In this document: positions 37,682-47,303 of the stretch, piece after piece | How positions within the stretch are numbered: the first letter of the stretch is position 1 | Layout: each line of letters starts with the position of its first letter | Origin: Oceanicoccus sp. KOV_DT_Chl | GTDB lineage: Bacteria > Pseudomonadota > Gammaproteobacteria > Pseudomonadales > Dasaniaceae | Assembly: GCF_900120175.1 (NCBI RefSeq) | Contig: NZ_FQLF01000002.1 | Coordinates: forward strand, 1,798,001-1,862,000 | DNA: 64,000 bases | Reading direction: 5' to 3' | Notes under the pieces: generated by a model | The model's database searches: none | Seen by the model: only the letters and a program-made list of their open reading frames with translations | What the model was told of the DNA's origin: nothing | Made by a program: the position numbers and the translations under genes

Positions 37682-38590
37682 ATGAGTTGGCAAGCCAGTG
37701 TATTTAATATGATCTTTCGGTTACAAAAACCGGGATTAAAGAAAAAGAATTTTTCCCAAGCAAAAGAAAGCATGCAAGCGACAATGGCGCGAGCAGAGCA
37801 GGCGTTCAAACTACCGGATTACGCTACTCTTAGCCACGAAACGATTAACGGCGTACCTTGTGAGTGGCTAAGTACCGGTGCCAATCAGCGAGGTGTGGTG
37901 CTGTATTTTCATGGTGGTGCTTTTATGGTGGGCTCACCGCCTGCCGCGCATCGTGAATTAGCTTGGCGGCTATCGGCTGCGGCGGATATGAAAGTGTTGT
38001 TAGTGGATTATCGATTAACACCTGAGCATATTTTCCCCGCAGCGCTGGATGATGGTTTAACCGTTTACCGTTGGCTATTAGATAATGGTTATATCGCAGA
38101 TCACATTGCATTTGCTGGTGATTCTGCCGGCGGCAATATGACGCTGGCAGTGATGTTGTTGGCACAGCAAAACAATTTACCACTGCCAGCGGCGGGGGTT
38201 TGTTTATCGCCCTGGGCAGACCTGACCCATGTGGGTGATTCGATTGTCAGCAATGAGAAGAAAGATCCAATGCTCCCCGTTAATATATTGATTAATGCCG
38301 CGCAGGTTTATGCGGGCGATAAGCTTTTGGATGACCCGCTAATCTCACCGGTATTTGCTGATTTCACCGGTTTTCCGCCACTGCAAGTCTTTGCGGGCAG
38401 TACCGAAATTTTATTGAGCGATGCGCAACGAATAGCCGAAAACGCCCGCGCAAAAAATGTCGAGGTAGAATTCAAGGCCTGGCATAAACAAGCCCATGCT
38501 TTTCCGGTAATGGCACAATTTTTACCGGAGGCTCGACAAGCCATTACCGAAATGGGCAAATTTTTAACGACAAAAATAGGCACACTTTAA
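37682..38590 (+). CDS. Alpha/beta hydrolase, hormone-sensitive-lipase family
   Basis: A 302-residue esterase. HGGAFMVGSP (about residues 77-86) is the HSL-family oxyanion motif, GDSAGGNM the nucleophile elbow (near 146), with a C-terminal His in KQAHAFPVMAQF. There is no signal peptide. Start ATG follows the LpxL gene by 14 bases, and its stop overlaps djlA (TAATG), so the genes form one transcription unit. Substrate unknown. Confidence 0.88.
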   Translation: MSWQASVFNMIFRLQKPGLKKKNFSQAKESMQATMARAEQAFKLPDYATLSHETINGVPCEWLSTGANQRGVVLYFHGGAFMVGSPPAAHRELAWRLSAAADMKVLLVDYRLTPEHIFPAALDDGLTVYRWLLDNGYIADHIAFAGDSAGGNMTLAVMLLAQQNNLPLPAAGVCLSPWADLTHVGDSIVSNEKKDPMLPVNILINAAQVYAGDKLLDDPLISPVFADFTGFPPLQVFAGSTEILLSDAQRIAENARAKNVEVEFKAWHKQAHAFPVMAQFLPEARQAITEMGKFLTTKIGTL

Positions 38591-39390
38591 TGTTCTTTGG
38601 CAAATTAATTGGCGGCCTTATTGGTTTTTTCACCTTTGGTATTTTTGGCGCCATCATTGGTGTAATGGCCGGTAGTTTTTTTGATAAAGGTATCGCGCAA
38701 GCAATGGGTTTTGATTATGGTGCTGACCGTGTTCGCTTGCAGCGGTTATTCTTTGAAGCGGCATTTAAAATTATGGGGCATTTGGCAAAAGCTGATGGCC
38801 GGATAAGCGAAGAAGAAATTGCCCAGGCTGAAGTACTCATTGAGCGCTTGGGACTTACAGCAGAAAATCGCAAAGAAGCGATCAGTTTTTTTAAGCTAGG
38901 AGCACAAGCAGATTTTCAGCTAGAACCAACGATAGCCAGCTTTATTAATGAAGGCGGCCGCCAGCATAATTTGCCAATTTTATTACTGGAATTTTTGTTT
39001 AGCATGGCACTGGCTGACGGTGAACTACACCCGGCGGAAAAAGCTATCCTGCAACGCTGTGCGGAATATCTGGGTATTGGCGCGCGCCAATTTGAACAAT
39101 TACTGGCAATGTTAGCCGCCCAGCAAAATTTTCAGGGTGGACAATATCAATATCGTGGTGGTCAGCAAGCTTCCAGTGCAGATGAATTAAAACTGGCTTA
39201 TCAAGCCTTGGGCGTCAAAGCTACGGACAGTGATAGCACGATAAAAAAAACGTATCGAAAATTAATGAGTCAGCATCACCCGGATAAACTAATTGCACAA
39301 GGCGTGCCGGAAGATATGCTTAAAGTTGCCACTGAAAAAGCGCAGGAAATCCAAGGCGCTTATGATTTGATAAAGCAGGCGCGCAAGTAA
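38590..39390 (+). CDS. djlA: Membrane-anchored DnaJ-like co-chaperone DjlA
   Basis: A 266-residue protein with a single N-terminal membrane segment (LIGGLIGFFTFGIFGAIIG), a central TerB-like domain (residues 55-160, with KADGRISEEEIAQAE and LADGELHPAEKAI) and a C-terminal J domain with the HPD motif (SQHHPDKLIAQG). This order is unique to DjlA. It stimulates DnaK at the membrane. Confidence 0.93.
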   Translation: MFFGKLIGGLIGFFTFGIFGAIIGVMAGSFFDKGIAQAMGFDYGADRVRLQRLFFEAAFKIMGHLAKADGRISEEEIAQAEVLIERLGLTAENRKEAISFFKLGAQADFQLEPTIASFINEGGRQHNLPILLLEFLFSMALADGELHPAEKAILQRCAEYLGIGARQFEQLLAMLAAQQNFQGGQYQYRGGQQASSADELKLAYQALGVKATDSDSTIKKTYRKLMSQHHPDKLIAQGVPEDMLKVATEKAQEIQGAYDLIKQARK

Positions 39391-39407
39391 ATAGTGAGTG
39401 AGTTACG

Positions 39408-39794
39408 ATGAAATACATAAATCATAAAATTGCCGCGTTGATATTGCTGTTTATTTCAGCGTGTTCCAATGCCGACAAACCGTCCTTGATTGAACAGGCT
39501 GAATTGCTTAGTCGTATTGATGATGGCAGTGCCCCACTGATCGTTGATGTGAGAACGATTGCGGAATATGAAAGCGGGCATGTGCCTGGTGCAGTCAATA
39601 TCCCCTTTGGGAACTATCAGCAGTCGCTGGCAGATTTAGGGCTGGAAAAAAATCGTGAAATTGTGGTTTATTGTGAAACCGGTGGCCGTGCCAAAAAAGT
39701 CGAACAGCATTTACGTCATCAAGGGTTTTTTGAAATTCGGCATCTTGATGGTGATATGCGCGCTTGGCGCAAAGCGCAGTTAAAAACTGAATAA
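39408..39794 (+). CDS. Rhodanese-domain lipoprotein
   Basis: A 128-residue protein with a lipoprotein signal (LLFISAC, lipidated Cys near residue 19) and one rhodanese domain with the active-site loop VYCETGGR. Such periplasmic single-domain rhodaneses handle sulfane sulfur or serve unknown redox roles. It follows djlA by 17 bases. Confidence 0.88.
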   Translation: MKYINHKIAALILLFISACSNADKPSLIEQAELLSRIDDGSAPLIVDVRTIAEYESGHVPGAVNIPFGNYQQSLADLGLEKNREIVVYCETGGRAKKVEQHLRHQGFFEIRHLDGDMRAWRKAQLKTE

Positions 39795-39822
39795 AGTCAT
39801 TCAACTCATCCAGGAAAATGCC

Positions 39823-41139
39823 ATGAGATTTATTTGTTTTGCATTTTTTGCCACATTACTTGCGGCGTGCAGTACTGTTACACCACCATTAGACAAACCT
39901 TTTACTGTAGCTGTGCTCCCTGATACTCAAAACGCACTCGACTATAGACATCAAAAGGCAGCAGGCTTTGCCCTTGATAGCAGTGAGCTATTAATACAGC
40001 AAATGCAATTTATTGTTGCCAATAGCCAGGCAAACGGCGGAGATATTGCTTTTGTCGCAGCTGTCGGTGATGTTTGGCAGCATCAAACCAAGCGCATGGA
40101 TGAGCAACATAAAGCGCGAGGTTTTCAAACCATTGAGAATCCTTTTTTTGCCCTTGAGTTGGAAATAACCGATAAAACGTTCACTGTAGAAATCCCCAAA
40201 GCGATTGAAGCTTATAGTCTACTGGATCAAGCCAATATCCCTTTTGGTGTTGCACCGGGCAATCATGATTATGATGCGATGTGGAGTGATTCGTCCTTTC
40301 CACTAGCACCTATTAAGAACATTCGAGAGTTAACTATAACCCCGGAAGATCTGGGTATGCTGCATATTGGTGGCCTCGATAATTTCCGTTCGGCATTTAG
40401 CAGCGATAGCCCATTTTTTATGGATAAGCCCTGGTATATCAGTAGCTTTAACGGTGGCGCCAATAGCGCCCAGCTTTTTAATGGCGGTGGTTATCGATTT
40501 TTACATATTGCTGTTGAAATGCAGCCAGCTGATGATGTGATCGAATGGGCGACTAAGGTCATTACCGAGAATCCAGGGCTGCCTACAATTATTTCTACCC
40601 ATGATTATTTAAATGTCGACGGTGAGCGATTGGCAAATCCCATTGTTGACCTGAACAGAATAGACCCAGATTTTCACAACAGTGCTGAAGAAATGTGGCA
40701 AAAATTTATCAGTCGGCATGATCAGATATTTTTAGTATTGTGTGGCCATCAACACGGTCAATCGATGCGGGTTGATAACAATGTCAATGGCTATAAAGTT
40801 TATCAAGTGCTGGCGGATTATCAGGATAGAGGGCAAGCAGGCATTGATCACGGTCAGCCTTTGGATCCTCACCGACGTATACCTGTAGGCACAGGTGATG
40901 GTTGGTTGCGATTAATGACTTTTGATGTGGCAGCTAAAAATCCCACTATTACCGTCAAAACTTACTCCTCGTATTATCAGGCGTATTCCAGTGAGATAAA
41001 AACCTACGCGCAATGGTATAAAAACCATGAGCAACCTGAAATGACCGATAAAGCATTTTATGCTGCGGATGATTTCATTATTGAGTTAGATGATTTTAAG
41101 CAGCGATTTCGTCAGTCGCAAAAAACCTATCGTCAATAA
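39823..41139 (+). CDS. Metallophosphoesterase lipoprotein
   Basis: A 438-residue calcineurin-like phosphoesterase. The lipobox is LLAAC near residue 16. AVLPDTQN, AVGDVWQH, PGNHDYDAMW and CGHQHGQSM are the metal-binding motifs in order. The protein would face the periplasm, anchored to a membrane. Related proteins act on nucleotides or phosphoesters; the substrate here is unknown. It is codirectional with the rhodanese gene. Confidence 0.85.
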   Translation: MRFICFAFFATLLAACSTVTPPLDKPFTVAVLPDTQNALDYRHQKAAGFALDSSELLIQQMQFIVANSQANGGDIAFVAAVGDVWQHQTKRMDEQHKARGFQTIENPFFALELEITDKTFTVEIPKAIEAYSLLDQANIPFGVAPGNHDYDAMWSDSSFPLAPIKNIRELTITPEDLGMLHIGGLDNFRSAFSSDSPFFMDKPWYISSFNGGANSAQLFNGGGYRFLHIAVEMQPADDVIEWATKVITENPGLPTIISTHDYLNVDGERLANPIVDLNRIDPDFHNSAEEMWQKFISRHDQIFLVLCGHQHGQSMRVDNNVNGYKVYQVLADYQDRGQAGIDHGQPLDPHRRIPVGTGDGWLRLMTFDVAAKNPTITVKTYSSYYQAYSSEIKTYAQWYKNHEQPEMTDKAFYAADDFIIELDDFKQRFRQSQKTYRQ

Positions 41140-41155
41140 GCTCGTGAGGATCGTT

Positions 41156-41587
41156 ATGCTACAACGAAAAGCACAATGTCATTGCGCGGCTCTGACAGTG
41201 TTGTGTGAGGGTGATCCCACGTTTGTTGCGATGTGTCATTGTCAGGCGTGCCAGCGAAGAACCGGGTCCGCGTTTAATTTAGGGGCGTGGTATGCTGCGC
41301 AACATGTGGTTATTAGCGGTGAGACTCACATCTTTCAGCGTACAGGTGAGGAAGGTATGCAGCTCAGCTATCATTTTTGCCCAGCCTGTGGTGCTAACGT
41401 CTATTGGCTAGCTTCATCTATGGAGGGGTTTTATGGTATTGCTGTTGGTGCTTTTGCCGATCCGGACTTTCCTCCACCGACACTTTCTTTATATGAAGAA
41501 TACCGTGCCAAATGGGTGAAAGTACCGGAAGGTATTCCGTGTAGTATGACCACGCTGTCCGGAATAAATCCTAAACATCATAAATAA
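41156..41587 (+). CDS. GFA/CENP-V-type zinc protein
   Basis: The ATG at 41156 with GAGGA upstream gives a 143-residue protein; the longer frame from 41090 overlaps the previous gene. Zinc-binding CHC (AQCHCAA), CHCQACQRRTG and FCPACGANVYW match the glutathione-dependent formaldehyde-activating (GFA/Mss4-like) fold. Many members are not formaldehyde enzymes, so function is open. Confidence 0.88.
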   Translation: MLQRKAQCHCAALTVLCEGDPTFVAMCHCQACQRRTGSAFNLGAWYAAQHVVISGETHIFQRTGEEGMQLSYHFCPACGANVYWLASSMEGFYGIAVGAFADPDFPPPTLSLYEEYRAKWVKVPEGIPCSMTTLSGINPKHHK

Positions 41588-41675
41588 GTCAAAGTCATCC
41601 TTGGCTTGATTGGGACAAAAGGAAGTGCGTTGAACGCCTGTTTTATTCAAACCACTCTACTCAGCACTTTGTAAC

Positions 41676-41705
41676 CCCCGATTTCCGACCGGGGTCGGGA
41701 ATGAC
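41676..41705. repeat. REP-like palindrome
   Basis: CCCGATTTCCGACCGGGGTCGGGAATG (given here in parts: TTCCGACC at 41683-41690, GGTCGGGAA nearby at 41693-41701) is an inverted repeat with one bulged base, in the gap between two convergent genes. It resembles the GTCATTCCCGAC-type dispersed palindromes of many proteobacteria. Only one copy was noticed here, so family status is a guess. Confidence 0.35.
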
Positions 41706-41839
41706 GAATAAAAAATCGAGTCTTAATTTTAACTCTTCACGATTTGCACTTTGATTGAAGGCTGAAACCTTAAAACTAATAATTTATCCCGGATAATAGC
41801 CCTGTAGTATGACGGGTTGCAGTGTCTGGATGCGAGTGC

Positions 41840-42448
41840 TTAATCTACTAATTCCACTTCCAGACTGTCGAGCAAACGCACGGCTTCTAACCGGCAAAAT
41901 TTTGCGCCTTTAATTATGTTGTTATAAATATCGATGTCGTAATCCGTCGCTTCAGAAAAATCGGCGCGACTGAGATTCGTTTTATGGAACAAGCTGCCAC
42001 TAAAGTCGGTATAACTAAAGTTTGCATCGCTGAAATCCCCTTCCCTAAAATCGACATTAATAGCGCGGCATTGTTCGATGACAATTTCAGTCAGGCTTAG
42101 GCCATAAAACGACGAGTCATTAATAATACATTGATGAAACTTGATAGGGGCACTGAGGGATAAGCTGGACCAAGCCGCGTTACTCCAGTTTACGCCTATG
42201 ACTTTACATTCATCAAAAATCACGTCTGAAAATTTACTGTAGGCGATATTAATTACGCTTAAATTACAATGGCTGAATTCGCAGTCAACGAATTTACACT
42301 TGTTAAAAGTGGCATCACTGAAATTGCAGCCTTTAAAGGTACAGCCATCAAATTCTTTGCCGCTGAGTTGAACACCGGATAAATCCAGATCGGTAAACGT
42401 TTTGGACCAGTATTCGTCTTCAGCAAAGGGGTTTATGGCAGTGGTCAT
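41840..42448 (-). CDS. Pentapeptide-repeat protein (Qnr/McbG-like)
   Basis: A 202-residue protein made of pentapeptide A(D/N)LXX units: FDGCTFKGCNFSDATFNKCKF, split: CTFKGCNFSDATF, VDCEFSHCNL, VDFREGDFSDANFSYTDFSG, SRADFSEATDYDID. These fold as a right-handed quadrilateral beta-helix. Length and the C-terminal helix-like end (LEAVRLLDSLEVELVD) recall Qnr and McbG, which mimic DNA and protect gyrase, but no specific assignment is possible. It is a lone minus-strand gene. Confidence 0.85.
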   Translation of the reverse strand: MTTAINPFAEDEYWSKTFTDLDLSGVQLSGKEFDGCTFKGCNFSDATFNKCKFVDCEFSHCNLSVINIAYSKFSDVIFDECKVIGVNWSNAAWSSLSLSAPIKFHQCIINDSSFYGLSLTEIVIEQCRAINVDFREGDFSDANFSYTDFSGSLFHKTNLSRADFSEATDYDIDIYNNIIKGAKFCRLEAVRLLDSLEVELVD

Positions 42449-42490
42449 GGTAAATACTCGGGTGAATGTTAAATTAATAGATTTGGCAGG

Positions 42491-43072
42491 CTAAATCTTT
42501 TTACCAATAAAATAACTGCAATCCCTAAGGCCGGAATCAAGCTGACCCGTGCGGCCATCTTCCCGATAAAAATGCAACTGCAATGGGGATAATAAAGTCA
42601 GTAATTCATTCGGCGTTAATAAATAGGTGGCGGAACTCGGGCCTGCTGCGGTTGTTTTATTCTGGTTAAAGGTTTGGTAAAACAATAGGCCACCGGGCTT
42701 TAGTGCGGCCACTAAGTCAGCCATGATGGGGCGGTATAAAAAATGGCTAACGACGATAACATCAAAGCTATTGGCCGCTGGAGGTTGTTGTTCAATATCA
42801 CGCTGTAAAGTGGTGACAGCTAGTGACTGTTGCTGGGCAAATTCGGTTAATTTTTCTAACGCAACCGTTGAGATATCCCAGCCATGACTTTGCAGTCCTT
42901 GTGCGGCCAGACAAAGAGCATTGGCGCCAAGACCACAGGCCACATCTAAACTCGAACCTGTAGATGGCAGCAAGTGCAGGTTATTGCGAAGTAACCAGCA
43001 GGGGTCACCGGCCCGGGTTTTGTGCTGGTAGCGTTGATCCCATTTGTTGGTAATGGCAGATGAATCAGTCAC
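42491..43072 (-). CDS. Class I SAM-dependent methyltransferase
   Basis: I take the GTG at 43072 (MTDSSAITNKWDQRYQ), one base after the trkH stop; an ATG at 43108 would overlap trkH. The 193-residue protein has the SAM motif LDVACGLGANALCLA and WDIS after strand 2, with FDVIVVSHFLYRP and LKPGGLLFYQTF, typical of small-molecule methyltransferases. It follows trkH closely, as a TehB-like protein often does. Substrate unknown. Confidence 0.82.
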   Translation of the reverse strand: MTDSSAITNKWDQRYQHKTRAGDPCWLLRNNLHLLPSTGSSLDVACGLGANALCLAAQGLQSHGWDISTVALEKLTEFAQQQSLAVTTLQRDIEQQPPAANSFDVIVVSHFLYRPIMADLVAALKPGGLLFYQTFNQNKTTAAGPSSATYLLTPNELLTLLSPLQLHFYREDGRTGQLDSGLRDCSYFIGKKI

Positions 43073-43073
43073 G

Positions 43074-44522
43074 CTATTGACGCCAGAAGGCGGGGGTGAA
43101 TAACACAAGTAAGGTGAAAACTTCTAAACGCCCTAGCAGCATAGAGAAACACAGAATCCATTTAGCGGGATCGTTGATGTTGCCATAGTGTGACGCGACA
43201 TCACCCAAACCCGGGCCCAAATTATTAATGGAGGCAACAACGGCAGAAAATGCAGTGACGTAATCCAAACCTGTTGCCATTAATAAAAATAAAATCACAA
43301 AAAAGGCAAAGGTATAGACTGCAAAAAAACTCCACACGGCACTAACGACTTTAGCCTCTACACGACGGTTACCCACTTTCAGTGGGATGATGGCATTGGG
43401 ATGAATGAGTTGCGACATTTCACGCACACCCTGCTTGGCAATAAGCATGATGCGCACAGCTTTCATACCACCACCGGTAGAACCACCACAACCACCCATA
43501 AACGAAAGTGTTAATAATAGAAAGGGTAAAAAGCTGGGCCAGCTGGAGAACTCTGCGGTCGCAAATCCCGCGGTAGTAGCAATGGAGATGGTTTGGAATA
43601 GGCCGTGTAGCAAGCCTTCATTGATGCTATAGCTGTTACTTAATATTAAGTAACTGGCCACGATTACAGAAGCGCCAGCTATGGTGTATACGAAAAAACG
43701 GGTTTCTGAATCGCGACGATAGTGCTGGTATTTTCGTTGACGGATAGCATGAAAATGCATGGCGAAATTAATGCCGGCAATAATCATGTAGAGGCAGGCA
43801 ATCAACATGATAGTAGGGCTATTGAAATAACCCATACTGGCATCGTGGGTTGAAAAACCGCCGATGGCAATGGTGGAAAAAGCGTGGCAGATAGCATCAA
43901 ACAATGTCATGCCTGCTAACCAATAGGCTAAAGCGCAACTGGCGGTAAGCAAGACATAAATAAAGAATAAGGCTTTGGCGGTTTCAGTAATGCGCGGTGT
44001 GAGTTTTGAATCTTTTACCGGTCCCGGTGTTTCGGCGCGGTACAGCTGCATACCACCCACGCCTAGCATAGGCAATATAGCAACTGCGATGACGATGATA
44101 CCGATGCCGCCTAACCATTGCAGTTGTTGGCGATAAAATAAAATGGATTTGGGTAAATAGTCCAGCCCGGTTATAACGGTGGCGCCGGTAGTCGTTAAGC
44201 CGGAAAGTGATTCAAATACCGCATCACTGATGCTGAGATCGGGCTCAGAAGTTAGCGCGAATGGCAGTGCACCAAACAGCCCAAGTACTGCCCAGAATAA
44301 AGAGGTAATTAAAAAACCGTCGCGGGTTCTAAGGTCCGCTTTCTGTTTGGCTACGGGCATCCACATTACCGCGCCGCTGATCACGGTGATAGCAAAGGAT
44401 AATAAAAAAGCGGGATAAGCGCCATCACCGTACCATAGCGACACTAAAATCGGGATTAACAGCGTCAAGCTGAAAACCATCAGTAGCATGCCTAATATTC
44501 GGAAGATCAGCGCAATGTGCAT
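43074..44522 (-). CDS. trkH: Trk potassium uptake membrane subunit TrkH
   Basis: A 482-residue multi-pass protein with the selectivity-filter-type segments SGLTTTGATVITGLD, FSTIAIGGFSTHDA, TTAGFATAEF and INNLGPGLGDV. It forms the K+ channel-like pore that needs TrkA. It overlaps the trkA stop by one base (44522) and is transcribed with it. Confidence 0.95.
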   Translation of the reverse strand: MHIALIFRILGMLLMVFSLTLLIPILVSLWYGDGAYPAFLLSFAITVISGAVMWMPVAKQKADLRTRDGFLITSLFWAVLGLFGALPFALTSEPDLSISDAVFESLSGLTTTGATVITGLDYLPKSILFYRQQLQWLGGIGIIVIAVAILPMLGVGGMQLYRAETPGPVKDSKLTPRITETAKALFFIYVLLTASCALAYWLAGMTLFDAICHAFSTIAIGGFSTHDASMGYFNSPTIMLIACLYMIIAGINFAMHFHAIRQRKYQHYRRDSETRFFVYTIAGASVIVASYLILSNSYSINEGLLHGLFQTISIATTAGFATAEFSSWPSFLPFLLLTLSFMGGCGGSTGGGMKAVRIMLIAKQGVREMSQLIHPNAIIPLKVGNRRVEAKVVSAVWSFFAVYTFAFFVILFLLMATGLDYVTAFSAVVASINNLGPGLGDVASHYGNINDPAKWILCFSMLLGRLEVFTLLVLFTPAFWRQ

Positions 44523-45895
44523 TAGAAGAAAGCAAACCCGACTTGAAACAAGCGTTCGACTTGTTTGATTTTGGATTTATCGGTGAGGAACACAATCAAA
44601 TGGTCTTCAGGTTCAACAATTAAGTAGCGGTGAGCAATTAATACTTCATCACCACGCACAATAGCGCCGATGGTTGAGCCTTCGACTTTTTCAATCTCGT
44701 CCAGTCTGCGCCCTACTACTTTGGAAGAGCGGGAGTCACCGTGAGCGATAAGTTCTAATGATTCTGCTGCGCCGCGTCGCAATGAGTGCACATTGCTGAC
44801 ATCGCCTTTGCGGACATGGGTCAGCAAGCTACCCATGGTAATTTGCTGCGGCGAGATAGCGATATCGATTTCACCCCCTTGCACCAAATCAACATAGGCG
44901 GGATTGGCGATCAGCGTAATAACTTTTCTGGCGCCTAGCCGTTTAGCCAGCATGGAGGACATAATGTTGGCTTCGTCAGAACTGGTCAGCGCACAAAAAA
45001 CATCAGTATTTTCAATATTTTCTGCGATCAATAAATCTTTATCGGAGGCATTGCCATTCAGCACTATGGAGCGGCGCAGAGTTTCAGATAGCTCACGACA
45101 ACGGGCATAGCTTTGTTCGATAACCTTAACTTGATATTGTCCTTCAATGGCGTCGGCAAGACGTTCGCCAATATTGCCGCCGCCGGCAATGATGATGCGC
45201 TTATAGGGGTTGTCGAGGCGGCGCAGCTCGCTCATCACTGGCAGTATATTTTCTCGGGCAGCAATAAAGAACACTTCATCATCCGCTTCAACCACGGTAT
45301 CGGCCATGGGCATGATCGCGCGGTCGCGGCGAAAAATAGCAGCGACCCGGGTATCAACGTTAGGCATGTGATTGCGGATTTGGCGTAATTCCTGACCGAC
45401 AATGGGGCCGCCGTAATAGGCTTTTACTGCGACTAGCTGTACTTTGCCGCCAGCAAAATCCAATACTTGTAAGGCGCCGGGATATTCAATCAAGCGGTGT
45501 ATGTATTGGGTAACGAGTAATTCTGGGCTGATAATAACGTCGATGGGAATTGCTTCATTACTGAATAAGGTTTTTTTCTCTAAATAGGTACTGGCGCGAA
45601 TACGCGAAATTTTGGTGGGGGTGCGGAATAAGGTATAGGCAACCTGGCAAGCCACCATATTGATTTCGTCAGAGTTGGTCACCGCAATTAGCATGTCGGC
45701 ATCTTCTGCCCCTGCTCTTGCTAAGACGCTGGGGTTAGAGGCGCGCCCGGTGACAGTGCCTATATCCAATCGATCTTGCAGTTCCCGCAGGCGGTCGCTG
45801 TCGATATCAACTACGGTAATATCGTTTTGTTCATTGGCAAGATGCTCGGCTAGAGAGGAACCCACCTGCCCTGCTCCGAGGATAATTATTTTCAT
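44522..45895 (-). CDS. trkA: Trk potassium uptake regulatory subunit TrkA
   Basis: A 457-residue cytoplasmic NAD-binding regulator with two RCK repeats: [15 protein letters not shown] at the N-terminus and [15 protein letters not shown] near residue 240, each followed by a TrkA-C domain. It gates TrkH. Standard length. The order rsmB-trkA-trkH is the usual one. Confidence 0.96.
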   Translation of the reverse strand: MKIIILGAGQVGSSLAEHLANEQNDITVVDIDSDRLRELQDRLDIGTVTGRASNPSVLARAGAEDADMLIAVTNSDEINMVACQVAYTLFRTPTKISRIRASTYLEKKTLFSNEAIPIDVIISPELLVTQYIHRLIEYPGALQVLDFAGGKVQLVAVKAYYGGPIVGQELRQIRNHMPNVDTRVAAIFRRDRAIMPMADTVVEADDEVFFIAARENILPVMSELRRLDNPYKRIIIAGGGNIGERLADAIEGQYQVKVIEQSYARCRELSETLRRSIVLNGNASDKDLLIAENIENTDVFCALTSSDEANIMSSMLAKRLGARKVITLIANPAYVDLVQGGEIDIAISPQQITMGSLLTHVRKGDVSNVHSLRRGAAESLELIAHGDSRSSKVVGRRLDEIEKVEGSTIGAIVRGDEVLIAHRYLIVEPEDHLIVFLTDKSKIKQVERLFQVGFAFF

Positions 45896-45997
45896 TCGAG
45901 CTGTCGCTTACTTCTGAGTGTTTATGGTTAGTCGAATAGTATGCTTTATTGTAAGTGTTAATTGGCTAATGGCCATGTTTTCTGCAATTTTTAGTCG

Positions 45998-47303
45998 TTA
46001 ATTATTGGCTTTTCGTAGTAGCGCATAATAGAAGCCGTCATGGCCTTGCGGTTGCGGAAATAATTGTCGGCCATAAGGCTGGACAATTCCCCATGTCGCG
46101 TTGATAGCCAGATGCTCGGCGTCGTCTTGGCGCTGGCAAAAGGCAGCGACGACTTGAGTGTTTTCTGTGGGTAAGATTGAACAAGTGGCATACAGTAATA
46201 GGCCGCCGGGTTTCAGTGTTGGCCATAATGCGGTAAGGATTTCTAATTGCAGTTGCGCCAGCTGTTGGATGTCGTTGGCGTTGCGGTGCAATTTGATGTC
46301 GGGTTGCGACGGATTACGCCGGTGGCCGAGCACGGCGCATCGAGTAATATACGATCAAATAGTTCGCCATCCCACCAGCTCTTGGGTTGTGCTGCATCGC
46401 CGCTGATTAGTTGTGCTTGTAGCTGCAACCGGTCCAGGTTTTGTTGTACCCGTTGCAGTCGGTCTTCGTCGATATCCAGCGCGATTACTGTTTCAAGGGC
46501 GGGCTCGGATTCCAACAGGTGGCAGGTTTTGCCCCCGGTGCGCAGCAAGCGTCCAGTACCCGATGACCTTGTTGTAAATCCATTAAGGCTGCAGACAATT
46601 GCGGGGCTTCGTCTTGTACACTTACCCAACCCTTGTTAAATCCGGGAAGCTGTTCAACGGCAACAGCCTGGGTCAGACGCACACCTTCGTCAGCAAATTC
46701 ACAGGCTTGAGCATCGATATCGTGATCGCTTAATTGCGTTAAATAGGCGGCGCGTGATTGATGTCGTTTATTGACACGCAAACACAAAGGCGCCTGTTGA
46801 TTGTTAGTGGCTTCGATGTCGGCGGCAAGCGCGGGCCAGGCATCTGCGAGTGCTTGGTGCAACCATTGTGGATGGGCACTTTGCTCGGCGCTGGTGAGTT
46901 TGGCTAACAGTTGATCTTGGTTGCGCTGCCACTGGCGCAGTACACCATTGGTTAAGGCTCTGGCCCAGGGTTTTTTTAAAGCTTTGATGGCATTGACTGT
47001 GGCACTGACCGCAGCGTGATCCGGGATGCGGGTTTCGCTCAGTTGATAAATGCCTAACAAGATCAGCATTAGTACATCGTGATCTTTTTCCTTCATCGGC
47101 TTTTTTAACAGCTGCTGGCTGATGGCGAGTAATTTAGGGTAGAAGCGTAAAACGCCATAGCAAAGTTGGCGAAATAAGGGGCGGTCGCGTTCGCTGACGG
47201 GTTGCTCAAAGAGCGGAATTTGCTGCGACAGAGAAGAGCCGTTAGCAACAGCCGCCAAACAACGAGCGGCGGCGGCTCGGCAATCTTGCGGAGCTTTACT
47301 CAT
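45998..47303 (-). CDS. rsmB: 16S rRNA (cytosine-967-C5) methyltransferase RsmB (two one-base frameshifts)
   Basis: The three parts join when one base is added at CCCCC 46532-46536 and one at GGG 46301-46303, giving 435 residues, the family norm. An N-terminal NusB-like domain ([20 protein letters not shown]) precedes the SAM domain: [30 protein letters not shown] and [16 protein letters not shown], which contain the two catalytic cysteines. It lies between fmt and trkA. The breaks fit the homopolymer-error pattern of the window. Confidence 0.92.

Noticed and set aside
45991-46639. Several overlapping ORFs on both strands in the rsmB region as separate genes
   Set aside because: They are shadows or pieces of one frameshifted rsmB gene; the pieces join exactly with one added base at two homopolymers.
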